Source: Gallaecimonas xiamenensis 3-C-1
GTDB lineage: Bacteria; Pseudomonadota; Gammaproteobacteria; Enterobacterales; Gallaecimonadaceae
NCBI RefSeq assembly: GCF_000299915.1
Contig: NZ_AMRI01000010.1
Location: forward strand, 1-64,000
DNA: 64,000 nucleotides
Direction of reading: 5' to 3'
Part shown: one piece after another, positions 45,710 through 55,432 of the stretch
Position numbering within the stretch: position 1 is the first letter of the stretch
Layout: each line of letters begins with the position of its first letter
Made by a program: the position numbers and the translations under genes
The notes under the pieces: model-generated
The model's database searches: none
The model's input: only the letters and a program-made list of their open reading frames with translations
Told to the model about the DNA's origin: nothing

Positions 45710-47789
45710 GGCCTTCTCCTTGTTCCAGTCTCATCAGGTATTCATATATGGCGACCTGGGAGCGCAGTTTGCGCCTGTTGCCCCTTCTGACGTAATTGTT
45801 CTGCTGGTCCTTATCCAGCAGCCTGGCCTTGGTGGTGTCGCGAAAGTGCAGGTCCAGGGTATCGAGAATACGGCGCTTGAGCCTGGGGTCAAGGATGGGG
45901 GTACCCACTTCCACCCTGTGGTCGAGGTTGCGGGTCATCAAATCGGCTGAGCTGATAAAGACGTGCTCCTGGCCGTTGCCGTGAAACACCATCACCCTGG
46001 GATGTTCCAGGAAGCGGTCGACAATGCTGATGGCCCTGATGTTGTCCGACAGACCGGCAACACCGGGGCGCAGCGAGCACATGCCCCTGATGATAAGGCG
46101 CACCCTGACCCCGTTTTGACTGGCATGGTAGAGGCGCTGGTTTATCTCCCTGTCTACCAGGTTGTTGACCTTGAAGGTGATGGCCGCCGCCAGGCCTTTC
46201 TTGGCGTTCTCTATTTCCTGGTCGATAAGGGCCAGCAGCCGGCGCCGGGCGTTGACAGGGGATACCAGCAAGTGGTTGAACTTAAAACGTTTGTAAGAGT
46301 TGATGATGAAGTCGAAGACGTTGTCCGCTTCCGTCGCCAGCTCCTGGTGTTTGGTAAAGAGGCTGTAGTCGGTGTAGACCTTGGCAGTTTTCTCGTGGAA
46401 GTTGCCGGTACCGATGTGGGCGTAATGGCGCAGCTCCCCTTCCTCTTCCCGGCTCACCACGCACAGTTTGCAGTGCACCTTGAGGCTGGGAATACCAAAG
46501 GCGACCCGGATCCCCGCTTCGGTCATCTTCTGGGCCCACTCGATGTTGGCCGCCTCGTCAAAACGGGCCCGCAGTTCAATCACCGCCAGCACCTGCTTGC
46601 CGTTATGGACCGCGTCCATCAGGGACTGGACGATGCGCGAGTCCCCGGCCAGGCGATAGAAGTTGATCTTGATGGTCTTGACCTTGGGGTCGAAGGCGGC
46701 CTGGCGCACGAACTCGGTGAAGTGGCGGAACTTGTAGTAGGGGTAGTGCACCAGCACGTCGTTGGCGCTGATGGCGTCAAAAACGGTGTCGTGGTCGCGA
46801 AAATCACGGCTGGTCAGGGGCGGCAGCTTGGGGTTTTCCAGGTATTTGCGGCCCACATTGGGAAAGCCCATAAAGTCTTTGAAGTTATGGTAACGCCCCC
46901 CCGGCACCATGGCATCGAGGTTGCTGATCCCCAGCTCCCGCACCAGCATGTCCAGCATGGTCTGGGGCATTTCCCGGTCATAGACCAGGCGCACCAGCTC
47001 GGCGGTCAATCGCTGCTTGAGCCCCAGACTGGTCTGCTCCAACAGGCTCAGGGATATCTCGTCTTCCAGCTCGTAGTCGGCGTCCCTGGTCATCTTCATG
47101 GAGTAGGCGGCCAGGCTGTCGAAGTCGAAAAAGCCCTTGAATACCTGGGGCAGGCAAAGGCGCAGTATGTTGTCCAGCAGGATAAGGGTGGTGCGCTGGC
47201 GGGGGCTGTCGTCCGGTACCTTGACGAAGCGGGGTACCGAGGTGGCGGGCACTTCCACCATGGCGTATTGAACGTCCTCGCCTTTTTTGATCTCAACCAC
47301 CAGATAGGTGGCGTCGTCCTTGAGGCTGACCACCAGGTCCACCCCCTTGCGGATGATGATGGGGGCGACGTGGCGCAGTATCTTCTGTTCGAAGTAGTTC
47401 TCCACCCAGGCTTTTTGGCCTTCCCCCAACTGCTGTTCATTGACCAGCACTATGTGGTAGCGGGCCAGGGCCAGCATGCATTCATGGTAGAGGGCGTCAA
47501 AGCGGCTTTGCAGGGCCATGACCTTTTGCTGGATCTGCCCCAGCAGTACCAAGGCCTCGGGGTCTTTGCCGTCTTCTTCGTGTTGCTGGGCTCGGCGCCT
47601 GACGTCGGCCACCCGAACCCGGAAAAATTCGTCCATGTTGTTGGAATAGATGCCCAAAAAGCGGATCCGTTCGATGATAGGCACGGACTTGTCGGCGGCT
47701 TCCTGCAGCACGCGCTCGTTAAAGGACAGCCAGGACAATTCTTTCTCAATAAAGGGGACAACGACAGGGCTCATCGACCGCACATCCAT
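45699..47789 (-). CDS. ppk1: Polyphosphate kinase 1
   Basis: A 696-aa PPK1 making polyphosphate from ATP. F-I-E-K-E-L-S-W-L-S-F-N-E-R-V-L-Q-E-A-A-D at the N-terminus, the E-L-R-A-R-F-D-E-A-A-N-I motif, Y-A-H-I-G-T-G-N-F-H-E with the phosphorylated His near residue 435, and H-P-R-V-M-V-F-H-G-N with the second catalytic His all match E. coli Ppk. The start at 47789 is uncertain; another ATG at 47774 is possible and neither has a good ribosome-binding site. A two-unit perfect Pho box lies just upstream. Confidence 0.95.
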   Translation of the reverse strand: MDVRSMSPVVVPFIEKELSWLSFNERVLQEAADKSVPIIERIRFLGIYSNNMDEFFRVRVADVRRRAQQHEEDGKDPEALVLLGQIQQKVMALQSRFDALYHECMLALARYHIVLVNEQQLGEGQKAWVENYFEQKILRHVAPIIIRKGVDLVVSLKDDATYLVVEIKKGEDVQYAMVEVPATSVPRFVKVPDDSPRQRTTLILLDNILRLCLPQVFKGFFDFDSLAAYSMKMTRDADYELEDEISLSLLEQTSLGLKQRLTAELVRLVYDREMPQTMLDMLVRELGISNLDAMVPGGRYHNFKDFMGFPNVGRKYLENPKLPPLTSRDFRDHDTVFDAISANDVLVHYPYYKFRHFTEFVRQAAFDPKVKTIKINFYRLAGDSRIVQSLMDAVHNGKQVLAVIELRARFDEAANIEWAQKMTEAGIRVAFGIPSLKVHCKLCVVSREEEGELRHYAHIGTGNFHEKTAKVYTDYSLFTKHQELATEADNVFDFIINSYKRFKFNHLLVSPVNARRRLLALIDQEIENAKKGLAAAITFKVNNLVDREINQRLYHASQNGVRVRLIIRGMCSLRPGVAGLSDNIRAISIVDRFLEHPRVMVFHGNGQEHVFISSADLMTRNLDHRVEVGTPILDPRLKRRILDTLDLHFRDTTKARLLDKDQQNNYVRRGNRRKLRSQVAIYEYLMRLEQGEGLDR

Positions 47790-47833
47790 AAGTCGGAGGA
47801 GTCGTCATTCTAGAGGGGGCGGCGCCCCTCAAT

Positions 47834-47851
47834 ATGACAGTTGTGTGACAG
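47834..47851 (-). promoter_or_regulatory. Pho box upstream of ppk
   Basis: Minus strand CTGTCAC-ACAA-CTGTCAT: both half-sites are perfect. It begins right after the stop codon of the gcvR-like gene and ends 45 bases before the ppk start. Confidence 0.8.
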
Positions 47852-48352
47852 CTACTCGTCCAGTTCCAGCATCCAGTCATCACCGCAGTCTTCCAGCTGC
47901 TGGCGGATGGCATCCAGTTTCACCTCGGCCGGTACCTTGAGGCGGGCCTTGGCAAAGAACAGCTCACCATAGTTGTGGCCCGGGTGGCAGCCGGTGGTCA
48001 TCTCTTCGATATTGACCCCCAGCCTTGACAGGGTACTGGTCAGCTCGTGGACTATGCCGGTCCTGTCATTGGCCACCAGGTTAAGGGTGACGTCCCGGCA
48101 GTTGCCGGTGCCAGGGGCCAGGTTGCCTTCGGCGATGCGGATATCCAGCTCGTCGATGTCCTGCAGGGCGGCGGCAAAGGCGCTGTAGTGCTCCTCTGGA
48201 ACCTTCACATCGACAATGCCGGCAAAGCGGCCGGCCAGGTGGGCGAGGCTGGCCCCGTACCAGCTGCCTTGGTGGTCAAAGACCAGTCGGGACAGTTTTT
48301 CGACGATACCGGGCTTGTCTGGACCAAAAACACATAATGCCAAGTGACGCAT
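47852..48352 (-). CDS. GcvR-like ACT-domain regulatory protein
   Basis: A 166-aa protein with two ACT domains: L-A-L-C-V-F-G-P-D-K-P-G-I-V-E-K-L at the start and V-T-L-N-L-V-A-N-D-R-T-G-I-V-H-E-L-T-S-T-L in the middle. This is the layout of GcvR, which binds GcvA and glycine to repress the glycine-cleavage operon, though here it has drifted in sequence. The true partner is not encoded nearby. It diverges from pstC and lies upstream of ppk, but a Pho box separates it from ppk. Confidence 0.75.
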   Translation of the reverse strand: MRHLALCVFGPDKPGIVEKLSRLVFDHQGSWYGASLAHLAGRFAGIVDVKVPEEHYSAFAAALQDIDELDIRIAEGNLAPGTGNCRDVTLNLVANDRTGIVHELTSTLSRLGVNIEEMTTGCHPGHNYGELFFAKARLKVPAEVKLDAIRQQLEDCGDDWMLELDE

Positions 48353-48419
48353 AAAACTACCTTATGTTACTGTTATAAAAAGAATTAGCACCCTGGTGGC
48401 GGCCTGTAAAGGCCGTGAC

Positions 48420-48448
48420 CTGTAACTTTAGTGTCATAAAACTTCCAT
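48420..48448 (+). promoter_or_regulatory. Three-unit Pho box and -10 element upstream of pstC
   Basis: CTGTAAC-TTTA-GTGTCAT-AAAA-CTTCCAT at exact 11-bp spacing, overlapping a TATAAT at 48448-48453, 36 bases before the pstC ATG. In PhoB promoters the box replaces the -35 element, as here. Confidence 0.75.
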
Positions 48449-48483
48449 ATAATTCCCGCCGTTTCCCATCCCCAGAGGTCTCC

Positions 48484-50700
48484 ATGGCTCAAGCGCAATC
48501 TCTGCTTTTGGCGGCAAACCGCCGACGCCTGTTCAAGGATCGTCTTGCCAAGTATGGCGTGACTTTAGGCGGGGTGATGGTGCTGGTGGCCCTGCTGCTG
48601 ATTTTCTTCTACCTGCTGTACGTGGTGGCGCCACTCTTTAAAGGGGCCGAGCTTGAAGAGGAACACAGCTGGGCTGTTGAGGGCCAAACCTTGGCCCTGG
48701 GGCTGGATGAGCAAAATGCCCTTGGCTATCGCCTGGACGCCGCCGGCAAACTGGATTTTTTTGCCGCCAATGGTGACCAGGCTGGCCAGCCGCTCACCAG
48801 CCTGGATCTGGGTGGCCCCATCAGTGCCTTGGCGCCGGCACTGCCGGTGCAGCAGGCCTACGCCATTGCCCAAAGCGGCAATGAAGTGCGCATCATCAAG
48901 CCGGATTTCCAAGTCAACTACACCGAGACCGGCCGCGAGACGGTACCTGTGCTGAGTTTCCCTCTGGGGGAAGAGGCCCACCAGGTGCTGCCAGAGGGGC
49001 GCACCGTCAAGCTGCTGGGCTTTGAATTCAACAACGACGGCGCCGTTATCTTGGCCTTGGGGGACACAGGGCGCCTGTGGCTGACCCGCCTGGAAGCCGA
49101 AGAGAACTTCCTGACCGGCGAAAAGGAATGGACCGAGAGCCGGGTGGAATTGGCCACCGACGGCCGTAAACTCACTGCCTTGCGGGTCAATCCCAACCTG
49201 CGCCAGATCTACGCCCTGGCCGGCCACCAACTGGTGGTGTACGACATCAGCGACCCGCAAAATGCCGAGCTGGCCCAGGTGCTGGATGTAACCGACGCCA
49301 GCAACCCGGTCACGGCCCTGGCCCTGATGTCCGGCGCCAACTCCCTGTTGATCGGTACCCAAAAGGGCATCATTGGCCAGTGGTTCGAAGTGGTAGGGGA
49401 GAACGGCCGACGTTTTCGCCATATCCGCGACTTCAAGCTGGGTCAGCCGGTGCAAAGCCTGACCACCGAATTTAACCGCAAAGGTTTTGTGGCCACCGGC
49501 AGCCAAGGGCGCCTGGCCCTGTTCCATGCCACCTCAGAAGTGGAACTGGCGGAACTTAATAACAGCGATGCCATCTTGATGAGTGCTTACGCCCCCCGTG
49601 CCAACGGCCTGCTGGCGGTGGACGGCAAACAGCTGCACTTTTTCCATCTGGAAAACGAACACCCCGAGGTGAGCTGGAAGGCCCTGTGGCAAAAGGTCTG
49701 GTACGAGGGCTACAAGGAGCCGGACTATGTCTGGCAGTCCACTTCAGGCTCTGACGATTTTGAGCCCAAGCTGAGCCTGATGCCCCTGGCGTTCGGCACC
49801 ATCAAGGCTGCCTTCTATGCCATGCTGTTCGCCACCCCCCTGGCCCTGGCGGGGGCGGTTTATACCGCCTATTTCATGTCGGCGGGCATGCGCCGCTTTA
49901 TCAAGCCGACGGTGGAGATCATGGAAGCTCTGCCGACGGTGATCCTCGGCTTTTTGGCCGGCCTGTGGCTGGCGCCTTTGGTGGAAGACCACCTGCCCGG
50001 CATCATCACCCTGCTGTTGGTGTTGCCCCTGACCATGCTGGCCACCGCCTTTGCCTGGCACAAGATGCCCGAGCGTATCCGCCACCTGGTGCCGGACGGC
50101 TGGCAGGCCCTGCTGTTGCTGCCGCCGCTGCTGCTGATGGGCTATTTGAGCATGGCCATGAGCCCGCTGCTGGAGCATTGGCTGTTCGATGGTGATACCC
50201 GCCTGTACGTGACCAATGAATGGAATATCTCCTTTGACCAGCGCAACTCCCTGGTGGTGGGTATTGCCATGGGCTTTGCGGTGATCCCTACCATTTTCAC
50301 CATCGCTGAAGACGCCGTATTCTCGGTGCCCAAACATCTGACCCAGGGGTCTTTGGCCCTGGGGGCCACCCCCTGGCAGACCCTGAGCCGAGTGGTGTTG
50401 CTGACCGCCAGCCCCGGTATTTTCTCGGCGGTGATGATGGGCCTTGGCCGCGCCGTGGGTGAAACCATGATAGTGCTGATGGCCACCGGCAATACCGCCA
50501 TCATGGATTGGAACATCTTTGAAGGGATGCGCACCCTGTCAGCCAACATCGCCGTTGAGATGGGCGAGTCGGAAGTGGGCAGCTCCCATTACCGGGTACT
50601 GTTCCTGGCAGCCTTCGTGCTCTTTGTCTTTACCTTCCTGTTCAACACTGTCGCTGAGTTCATTCGCCAGCGGCTGCGCGAAAAATACAGCTCTCTCTAA
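48484..50700 (+). CDS. pstC: Phosphate ABC transporter permease PstC, long form
   Basis: A 738-aa protein, more than twice E. coli PstC (319). After a first membrane helix (MVLVALLLIFFYLLYVVAPL) it has a ~380-residue periplasmic region rich in beta strands, with propeller-like repeats (KLLGFEFNNDGAVILALGDT; RQIYALAGHQLVVYDISDPQ). Only then, from residue ~430, comes the permease domain with the EAA-type loop [16 protein letters not shown]. Such long forms are known in Shewanella and Vibrio. The start is the ATG at 48484 (AGAGG upstream). First gene of pstCAB-phoU. Confidence 0.92.
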   Translation: MAQAQSLLLAANRRRLFKDRLAKYGVTLGGVMVLVALLLIFFYLLYVVAPLFKGAELEEEHSWAVEGQTLALGLDEQNALGYRLDAAGKLDFFAANGDQAGQPLTSLDLGGPISALAPALPVQQAYAIAQSGNEVRIIKPDFQVNYTETGRETVPVLSFPLGEEAHQVLPEGRTVKLLGFEFNNDGAVILALGDTGRLWLTRLEAEENFLTGEKEWTESRVELATDGRKLTALRVNPNLRQIYALAGHQLVVYDISDPQNAELAQVLDVTDASNPVTALALMSGANSLLIGTQKGIIGQWFEVVGENGRRFRHIRDFKLGQPVQSLTTEFNRKGFVATGSQGRLALFHATSEVELAELNNSDAILMSAYAPRANGLLAVDGKQLHFFHLENEHPEVSWKALWQKVWYEGYKEPDYVWQSTSGSDDFEPKLSLMPLAFGTIKAAFYAMLFATPLALAGAVYTAYFMSAGMRRFIKPTVEIMEALPTVILGFLAGLWLAPLVEDHLPGIITLLLVLPLTMLATAFAWHKMPERIRHLVPDGWQALLLLPPLLLMGYLSMAMSPLLEHWLFDGDTRLYVTNEWNISFDQRNSLVVGIAMGFAVIPTIFTIAEDAVFSVPKHLTQGSLALGATPWQTLSRVVLLTASPGIFSAVMMGLGRAVGETMIVLMATGNTAIMDWNIFEGMRTLSANIAVEMGESEVGSSHYRVLFLAAFVLFVFTFLFNTVAEFIRQRLREKYSSL

Positions 50701-50720
50701 GCACCGGATTGAGGATTGGC

Positions 50721-52376
50721 ATGAACAATTGGTTTAAATCAGGCTCTCCCTGGATCTGGATGACGGCAGGCGCCGTCAGCATCAGCCTTATTTCGGTGCT
50801 GGGCCTGCTGTTGCTGATTGCCTGGCGCGGCCTGACCTACTTCTGGCCTGCCGACGTCTACCAGTTTGAGGTACGCCAGGCCGATGGCGGTGCCAAGGTG
50901 GTGATAGGGGAGATCTACGACAAGGAACAGGTGCCGGTCGAGCGGCTGCGCAACAACAACATCGCCCTGCCGGGGCTGGCCGACGATGCCGACGTGACCC
51001 GCTACCTTATCAAGACCGGTAACCGCGACGTGGTGGGCTTGGATTTTCGCACTCTGCTGGCGCCCGACATCCTGTCCCAGACCGTCCCCCAAGGGCTGGC
51101 GGTGCTGGAGCGGGAAGAGAACGGCAATTTCTACGGTTTTATCCAGGGTTTGGATATAAATGGTCAGACCATTTCCGGCGAGACGGTGAAAGCCGAGCTG
51201 GAAACGCGCCTGGAAGAGATAGAGGCCCTGCGTGAACAGGCCCAAGACCTGCAAAGCAAGGACATCGGCCGTATCAACTACGACCTGGAGCGGCTGCGCC
51301 TGCAAGAGCGCGGCCTGGAGCTGGACGGTGCCCTGACCGCCGCAGCCAAGGCCGACCTGGAAGCCAAGCGCCAGGCCTTGCATGAGCAATACCAGGGTTT
51401 GGAGAAAGAACTCTTTGCCCTGCGCGACGCCATGCAAGGCAGCTTTGTCATAGTCCGGGAAATGGGCGGGCGCGATATCAAGCTACCCTTGGACAAGGTG
51501 CTGGATGTGAGTTACCCCAACGACATGGGGCTGCTGGCCAAGACCGGCCGCTACTTCGTGCAGCTGGGTCGCTTTGTGTCCGACGCGCCCCGGGAAGCCA
51601 ATACCGAAGGGGGGGTGTTCCCGGCCATTTTTGGCACCGTGTTCATGGTGCTGCTGATGGCGGTGATAGTGACACCTTTCGGGGTTATTGCCGCCATTTA
51701 CCTCCATGAATACGCCGGTAAGAACGCGGTGACCAAGGTGATCCGCATCGCCGTTATCAACCTGGCCGGGGTGCCTTCCATCGTCTACGGGGTCTTTGGC
51801 CTGGGCTTTTTCGTCTATTTCATGGGTTCCAGCCTCGACCAGCTCTTCTACCCAGAAGCCCTGCCCACTCCCACCTTCGGCAGCCCAGGGGTGCTCTGGT
51901 CGGCATTGACTTTGGCCATACTGACCCTACCGGTGGTGATCGTTTCGACCGAAGAGGGCCTGACCCGCATTCCGTCGAGCCTGCGCCAGGGCTCTTTGGC
52001 CCTGGGGGCCACCAAGGCCGAGACCCTGTGGCGTATCGTCATTCCCATGGCCAGCCCCGCCATCATGACCGGCCTTATCCTGGCGGTGGCCAGGGCGGCC
52101 GGTGAAGTGGCGCCACTGATGCTGGTGGGGGTGGTCAAACTGGCCCCGACACTGCCGGTGGACGGCAACTTCCCCTTTGTGCACCTGGACCGCAAGTTCA
52201 TGCACCTGGGCTTTCACATTTATGACGTCGGCTTCCAGAGTCCCAATGTGGAAGCGGCCCGGCCTCTGGTCTACGCGACAGCCTTCCTGCTGGTCAGCGT
52301 GATCATGACCTTGAACATCACCGCCATCGGCATCCGCAACCACTTGCGGGAAAAATTCCGATCGCTGGAACACTAA
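50721..52376 (+). CDS. pstA: Phosphate ABC transporter permease PstA, long form
   Basis: A 551-aa partner of PstC, also enlarged (E. coli 296). One membrane helix is followed by ~230 periplasmic residues containing a helical coiled-coil-like part ([20 protein letters not shown]). The permease domain starts near residue 290 ([14 protein letters not shown]) and holds the loop [16 protein letters not shown]. The start at 50721 has GAGGAT upstream; a frame from 50709 is slightly longer. It follows pstC by 20 bases. Confidence 0.92.
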   Translation: MNNWFKSGSPWIWMTAGAVSISLISVLGLLLLIAWRGLTYFWPADVYQFEVRQADGGAKVVIGEIYDKEQVPVERLRNNNIALPGLADDADVTRYLIKTGNRDVVGLDFRTLLAPDILSQTVPQGLAVLEREENGNFYGFIQGLDINGQTISGETVKAELETRLEEIEALREQAQDLQSKDIGRINYDLERLRLQERGLELDGALTAAAKADLEAKRQALHEQYQGLEKELFALRDAMQGSFVIVREMGGRDIKLPLDKVLDVSYPNDMGLLAKTGRYFVQLGRFVSDAPREANTEGGVFPAIFGTVFMVLLMAVIVTPFGVIAAIYLHEYAGKNAVTKVIRIAVINLAGVPSIVYGVFGLGFFVYFMGSSLDQLFYPEALPTPTFGSPGVLWSALTLAILTLPVVIVSTEEGLTRIPSSLRQGSLALGATKAETLWRIVIPMASPAIMTGLILAVARAAGEVAPLMLVGVVKLAPTLPVDGNFPFVHLDRKFMHLGFHIYDVGFQSPNVEAARPLVYATAFLLVSVIMTLNITAIGIRNHLREKFRSLEH

Positions 52377-52393
52377 GCTTTAAGGGTAACGAT

Positions 52394-53215
52394 ATGATCT
52401 CCATCCGACCCGACATGACCACAGGCGAGCAGAAGCTGGACCTGAACAAGCTGACGCCGGAGCAGACGGCCCTGACCATAGAGGGGCTGAACCTCTACTA
52501 CGGCCAGAAGCAGGCCCTGCACAATATCTCCATGGCCATTCCCAAGGGCCAGGTCACTGCCTTTATCGGCCCGTCCGGCTGCGGCAAGTCCACCTTGCTG
52601 CGCTGCATCAACCGTATGAACGACCTGGTGGACGGCTGCCGTATCGAGGGGGGCATAGCCCTGCACGGCAACAACATCTACGACAAGGGGGTGGACGTGG
52701 CGGCCCTGCGCCGGCGGGTGGGCATGGTGTTCCAGCGTCCCAACCCCTTCCCCAAGTCCATCTACGAGAACGTGGTCTACGGCCTGCGCCTGCAGGGCAT
52801 CAATGACAGGCGGGTGCTGGACGAAGCGGTGGAGCAGTCCCTTAAGGGGGCGGCCCTTTGGGAAGAGGTCAAGGACCGCCTGCACGACAACGCCTTTGGC
52901 CTGTCCGGCGGCCAGCAACAGCGCCTGGTGATCGCCCGCGCCATCGCCATCGAGCCCGAAGTGCTGCTGCTTGACGAACCCACCTCGGCCCTGGACCCTA
53001 TTTCCACCTTGACCATTGAAGAGCTGATCAACGATCTGAAGAAGAACTTCACCGTGGTTATCGTTACCCACAACATGCAGCAGGCGGCCCGGGTATCGGA
53101 CCAGACTGCCTTTATGTACATGGGCGAACTGATCGAGTACGCCGACACCAACACCATCTTCACCAAACCGGCGAAGAAGAAAACCGAAGACTACATCACA
53201 GGTCGTTACGGCTAA
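52394..53215 (+). CDS. pstB: Phosphate ABC transporter ATP-binding protein PstB
   Basis: A 273-aa ATPase: Walker [11 protein letters not shown]-loop [11 protein letters not shown], signature L-S-G-G-Q-Q-Q-R, Walker [13 protein letters not shown] and H-loop V-T-H-N-M-Q. Its N-terminus is ~20 residues longer than in E. coli (257 aa). It powers PstSCAB and, with PhoU, signals to PhoR. It follows pstA by 17 bases. Confidence 0.96.
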   Translation: MISIRPDMTTGEQKLDLNKLTPEQTALTIEGLNLYYGQKQALHNISMAIPKGQVTAFIGPSGCGKSTLLRCINRMNDLVDGCRIEGGIALHGNNIYDKGVDVAALRRRVGMVFQRPNPFPKSIYENVVYGLRLQGINDRRVLDEAVEQSLKGAALWEEVKDRLHDNAFGLSGGQQQRLVIARAIAIEPEVLLLDEPTSALDPISTLTIEELINDLKKNFTVVIVTHNMQQAARVSDQTAFMYMGELIEYADTNTIFTKPAKKKTEDYITGRYG

Positions 53216-53224
53216 GGAGACGCC

Positions 53225-53935
53225 ATGGACAACATGAATCTTTCCAAGCACATCTCCGGACAGTTCAACCAGGAACTGGAGCATGTGCGCAACATGGTGC
53301 TGACCATGGGCGGCCTGGTGGAAAAGCAGTTGGATGACGCTATCCGCGCCGTTCATGACCGGGATACCGTTCTGGCCGAAAAGGTTATTGACGGTGACCG
53401 CCAGGTCAATGCCATGGAAGTGGCCATCGACGAAGAGTGCACCCGCATCATCGCCAAGCGCCAGCCAGCCGCTTCGGATCTGCGCTTGGTGATCGCCATC
53501 ATCAAGACCATTGCTGACCTGGAACGCATCGGTGACACTGCAGAGCGCATCGCCAAGATTGCCCAGGGCAGCTTTGAGACCCAGCAGATGACCCTGCTGG
53601 TGAGCCTCGAATCCATGGCCCACCATGTGCTGAAAATGGTGCGCGACACCCTGGACGCCTTCGCCCGTATGGACGTGGATGCGGCCCTGGCCCTGCACGC
53701 CGAAGACGTGCGGGTGGACCGGGAGTACGAGTCATTGTTCCGGGAATTGATGACCTACATGATGGAAGATCCTCGCTCCATCCCCAAGGTCATCGAAGTG
53801 ATGTGGGCGGCCCGTGCCCTGGAGCGTATCGGCGATCGCTGCCAGAACATCTGCGAATACATCATCTATTTCGTCAAGGGTAAAGACGTGCGGCATATCG
53901 CCCGCGCCGATTTCGAAAACGACATCAAAGGGTAA
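53225..53935 (+). CDS. phoU: Phosphate signalling protein PhoU
   Basis: A 236-aa protein of two three-helix bundles with the metal-binding pattern E-x-x-x-D repeated: [26 protein letters not shown] near residue 95 and [16 protein letters not shown] near residue 198. It ties the Pst transporter to PhoR and prevents PhoB activation when phosphate is plentiful. Last gene of the pst operon, followed by a terminator. Confidence 0.96.
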   Translation: MDNMNLSKHISGQFNQELEHVRNMVLTMGGLVEKQLDDAIRAVHDRDTVLAEKVIDGDRQVNAMEVAIDEECTRIIAKRQPAASDLRLVIAIIKTIADLERIGDTAERIAKIAQGSFETQQMTLLVSLESMAHHVLKMVRDTLDAFARMDVDAALALHAEDVRVDREYESLFRELMTYMMEDPRSIPKVIEVMWAARALERIGDRCQNICEYIIYFVKGKDVRHIARADFENDIKG

Positions 53936-53961
53936 AAAAGGCGCCTCAGGGCGCCTTTTTC
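53934..53961. terminator. Terminator after phoU
   Basis: AAAAAAGGCGCC TCAG GGCGCCTTTTT; bidirectional, touching the stop codon of the convergent ppk2. Confidence 0.86.
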
Positions 53962-54748
53962 AATAGGGCTCAGGGATCCAGTGGCGGTCTTTGCCCGGGG
54001 GCAGCTCCTTGCCTTTGACGTCCCCCAGGGTTACTTGCGGGTAGGGCTGGGGCCGGTAAGGCAGCAGGCCAAGCAGGTGGCTGATGCAGTTGAGGCGGGC
54101 CTTTTTCTTGTCGTTGGCGTCGATGATGTACCAGGGGCAATGGCCGCTGTCGGTGGCGTCCAGCATGCGGTCGCGGGCCTTGGCGTAGGCCTGCCAGCGC
54201 TCGCGGCCTTCCAGATCCATCTTGGAGAACTTCCAGCGCTTAAGGGGATTGTCCAATCTGGCCTGGAAGCGCCTTTCCTGTTCTTCCGGCGAGACGTTGA
54301 GCCAGTACTTGATCAGCACTATGCCGTCGTCCACCAGCATTTTTTCAAAGACTGGGCAGCTGACTAAAAAGCGCTCGTACTCCTCGTCGTTGCAAAAGCC
54401 CATTACTTTTTCCACCCCGGCTCTGTTGTACCAGGAGCGGTCGAACAGCACCAATTCGCCGGCAGCAGGCAGGTGGGCGCTGTAGCGCTGGAAATACCAC
54501 TGGCTCTGTTCCCGCTCGGTAGGCACGCCCAGGGCCACCACTTTGACGTGGCGTGGATTGAGGTGCTGGGTCAGGGTCTTGATGATGCCGCCCTTGCCGG
54601 CGGCGTCGCGCCCTTCGAACAGCACCACTACCCTCAGTCCCTGGGCCTGGACCCACTGCTGCAGTTGCACCAGCTCCCGTTGCAGGGGCGCCAGGGCGTC
54701 AAGGTACTTGGCCTTCTTCACGGTTTTAGTCCCAATATGTGCTGCCAT
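53960..54748 (-). CDS. ppk2: Polyphosphate kinase 2
   Basis: A 262-aa one-domain PPK2. V-V-L-F-E-G-R-D-A-A-G-K-G-G is the Walker A motif near residue 42, F-D-R-S-W-Y-N-R-A-G-V-E the Walker B/lid segment, and W-K-F-S-K-M-D-L-E-G a conserved lid. Such enzymes use polyphosphate to phosphorylate nucleoside diphosphates or run in reverse. It overlaps the end of the EVE-domain gene by 31 bases. It lies downstream of phoU but on the other strand, and has no visible Pho box. Confidence 0.92.
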   Translation of the reverse strand: MAAHIGTKTVKKAKYLDALAPLQRELVQLQQWVQAQGLRVVVLFEGRDAAGKGGIIKTLTQHLNPRHVKVVALGVPTEREQSQWYFQRYSAHLPAAGELVLFDRSWYNRAGVEKVMGFCNDEEYERFLVSCPVFEKMLVDDGIVLIKYWLNVSPEEQERRFQARLDNPLKRWKFSKMDLEGRERWQAYAKARDRMLDATDSGHCPWYIIDANDKKKARLNCISHLLGLLPYRPQPYPQVTLGDVKGKELPPGKDRHWIPEPY

Positions 54749-55170
54749 TGGCCGCTGCTCACCGGCATTACCGACAGCCGGCTGCCCTTTTGCACCAAGG
54801 CCATCTCGGCCAGGGCCGGGTCGGCCTTGAGGCGGGCCAGGGACAATACCGCCGGCCAGGCTTCCACAAAGCCCAAATCGACCCGGGTCCAGCGGGGTTT
54901 GTCGGGGCTGGCCTTGGGGTCGAAGTAGGGGCTTTGGGGATCGAACTGGCTATGGTCCGGGTAGGCAGTCTTGACCACTTCCCCTATGCCGGCAATACCC
55001 ACGTCCTTGCAGCTGGAATGGTAGATAAAGACTCTGTCCCCCAGGGCCATGTCGTTCATGAAATTGCGGGCCTGGTAATTGCGCACGCCGTCCCAGGGAC
55101 TGACTTTTTGACTGAGGAGATCCTGAATAGAAAACAGGTCGGGTTCGGTTTTCATCAACCAGTAGGCCAT
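54718..55170 (-). CDS. EVE-domain protein
   Basis: A 150-aa EVE (PUA-like) protein: Y-W-L-M-K-T-E-P at the start, W-D-G-V-R-N-Y-Q-A-R-N-F and D-R-V-F-I-Y-H-S-S-C near residue 46, then G-I-A-G-I-G-E-V. EVE domains bind modified bases in DNA or RNA; this short form resembles human THYN1 and E. coli-type homologues. It is co-transcribed with ppk2, with overlapping reading frames. The biological reason for that pairing is unknown. Confidence 0.88.
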   Translation of the reverse strand: MAYWLMKTEPDLFSIQDLLSQKVSPWDGVRNYQARNFMNDMALGDRVFIYHSSCKDVGIAGIGEVVKTAYPDHSQFDPQSPYFDPKASPDKPRWTRVDLGFVEAWPAVLSLARLKADPALAEMALVQKGSRLSVMPVSSGQWQHILGLKP

Positions 55171-55231
55171 TTTTTATTCCATGTGCCATATTTTTTAATG
55201 GCAGCCTAGCAAGACAAAGGAGGAGCTTCCA

Positions 55232-55432
55232 ATGGTGAGTAAGGAGATGTTGTCGGTAGGGATGTTTTACAAGAGTCTAAACGGTATAGGCCGTATCGTC
55301 GCTATCGACGACTCGGACGACCTGGTCACCATACGTGACCTGGACCACAGCCACACCACAGTCGCCCATATATCCCAGCTAGACCCCGGCTTGGTATTGG
55401 ACGAACGGATGATGTGGGACTGTGAAGACTGA
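55232..55432 (+). CDS. Small conserved-looking hypothetical protein
   Basis: A 66-aa protein with a perfect AAGGAGGAG ribosome-binding site, so it is very likely translated. G-R-I-V-A-I-D-D-S-D-D-L-V-T-I-R-D-L-D looks like a small beta-barrel (SH3/KOW-like) core, and the C-terminus is acidic. No family recognised. Monocistronic, between the EVE-ppk2 pair and oxyR. Confidence 0.6.
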   Translation: MVSKEMLSVGMFYKSLNGIGRIVAIDDSDDLVTIRDLDHSHTTVAHISQLDPGLVLDERMMWDCED

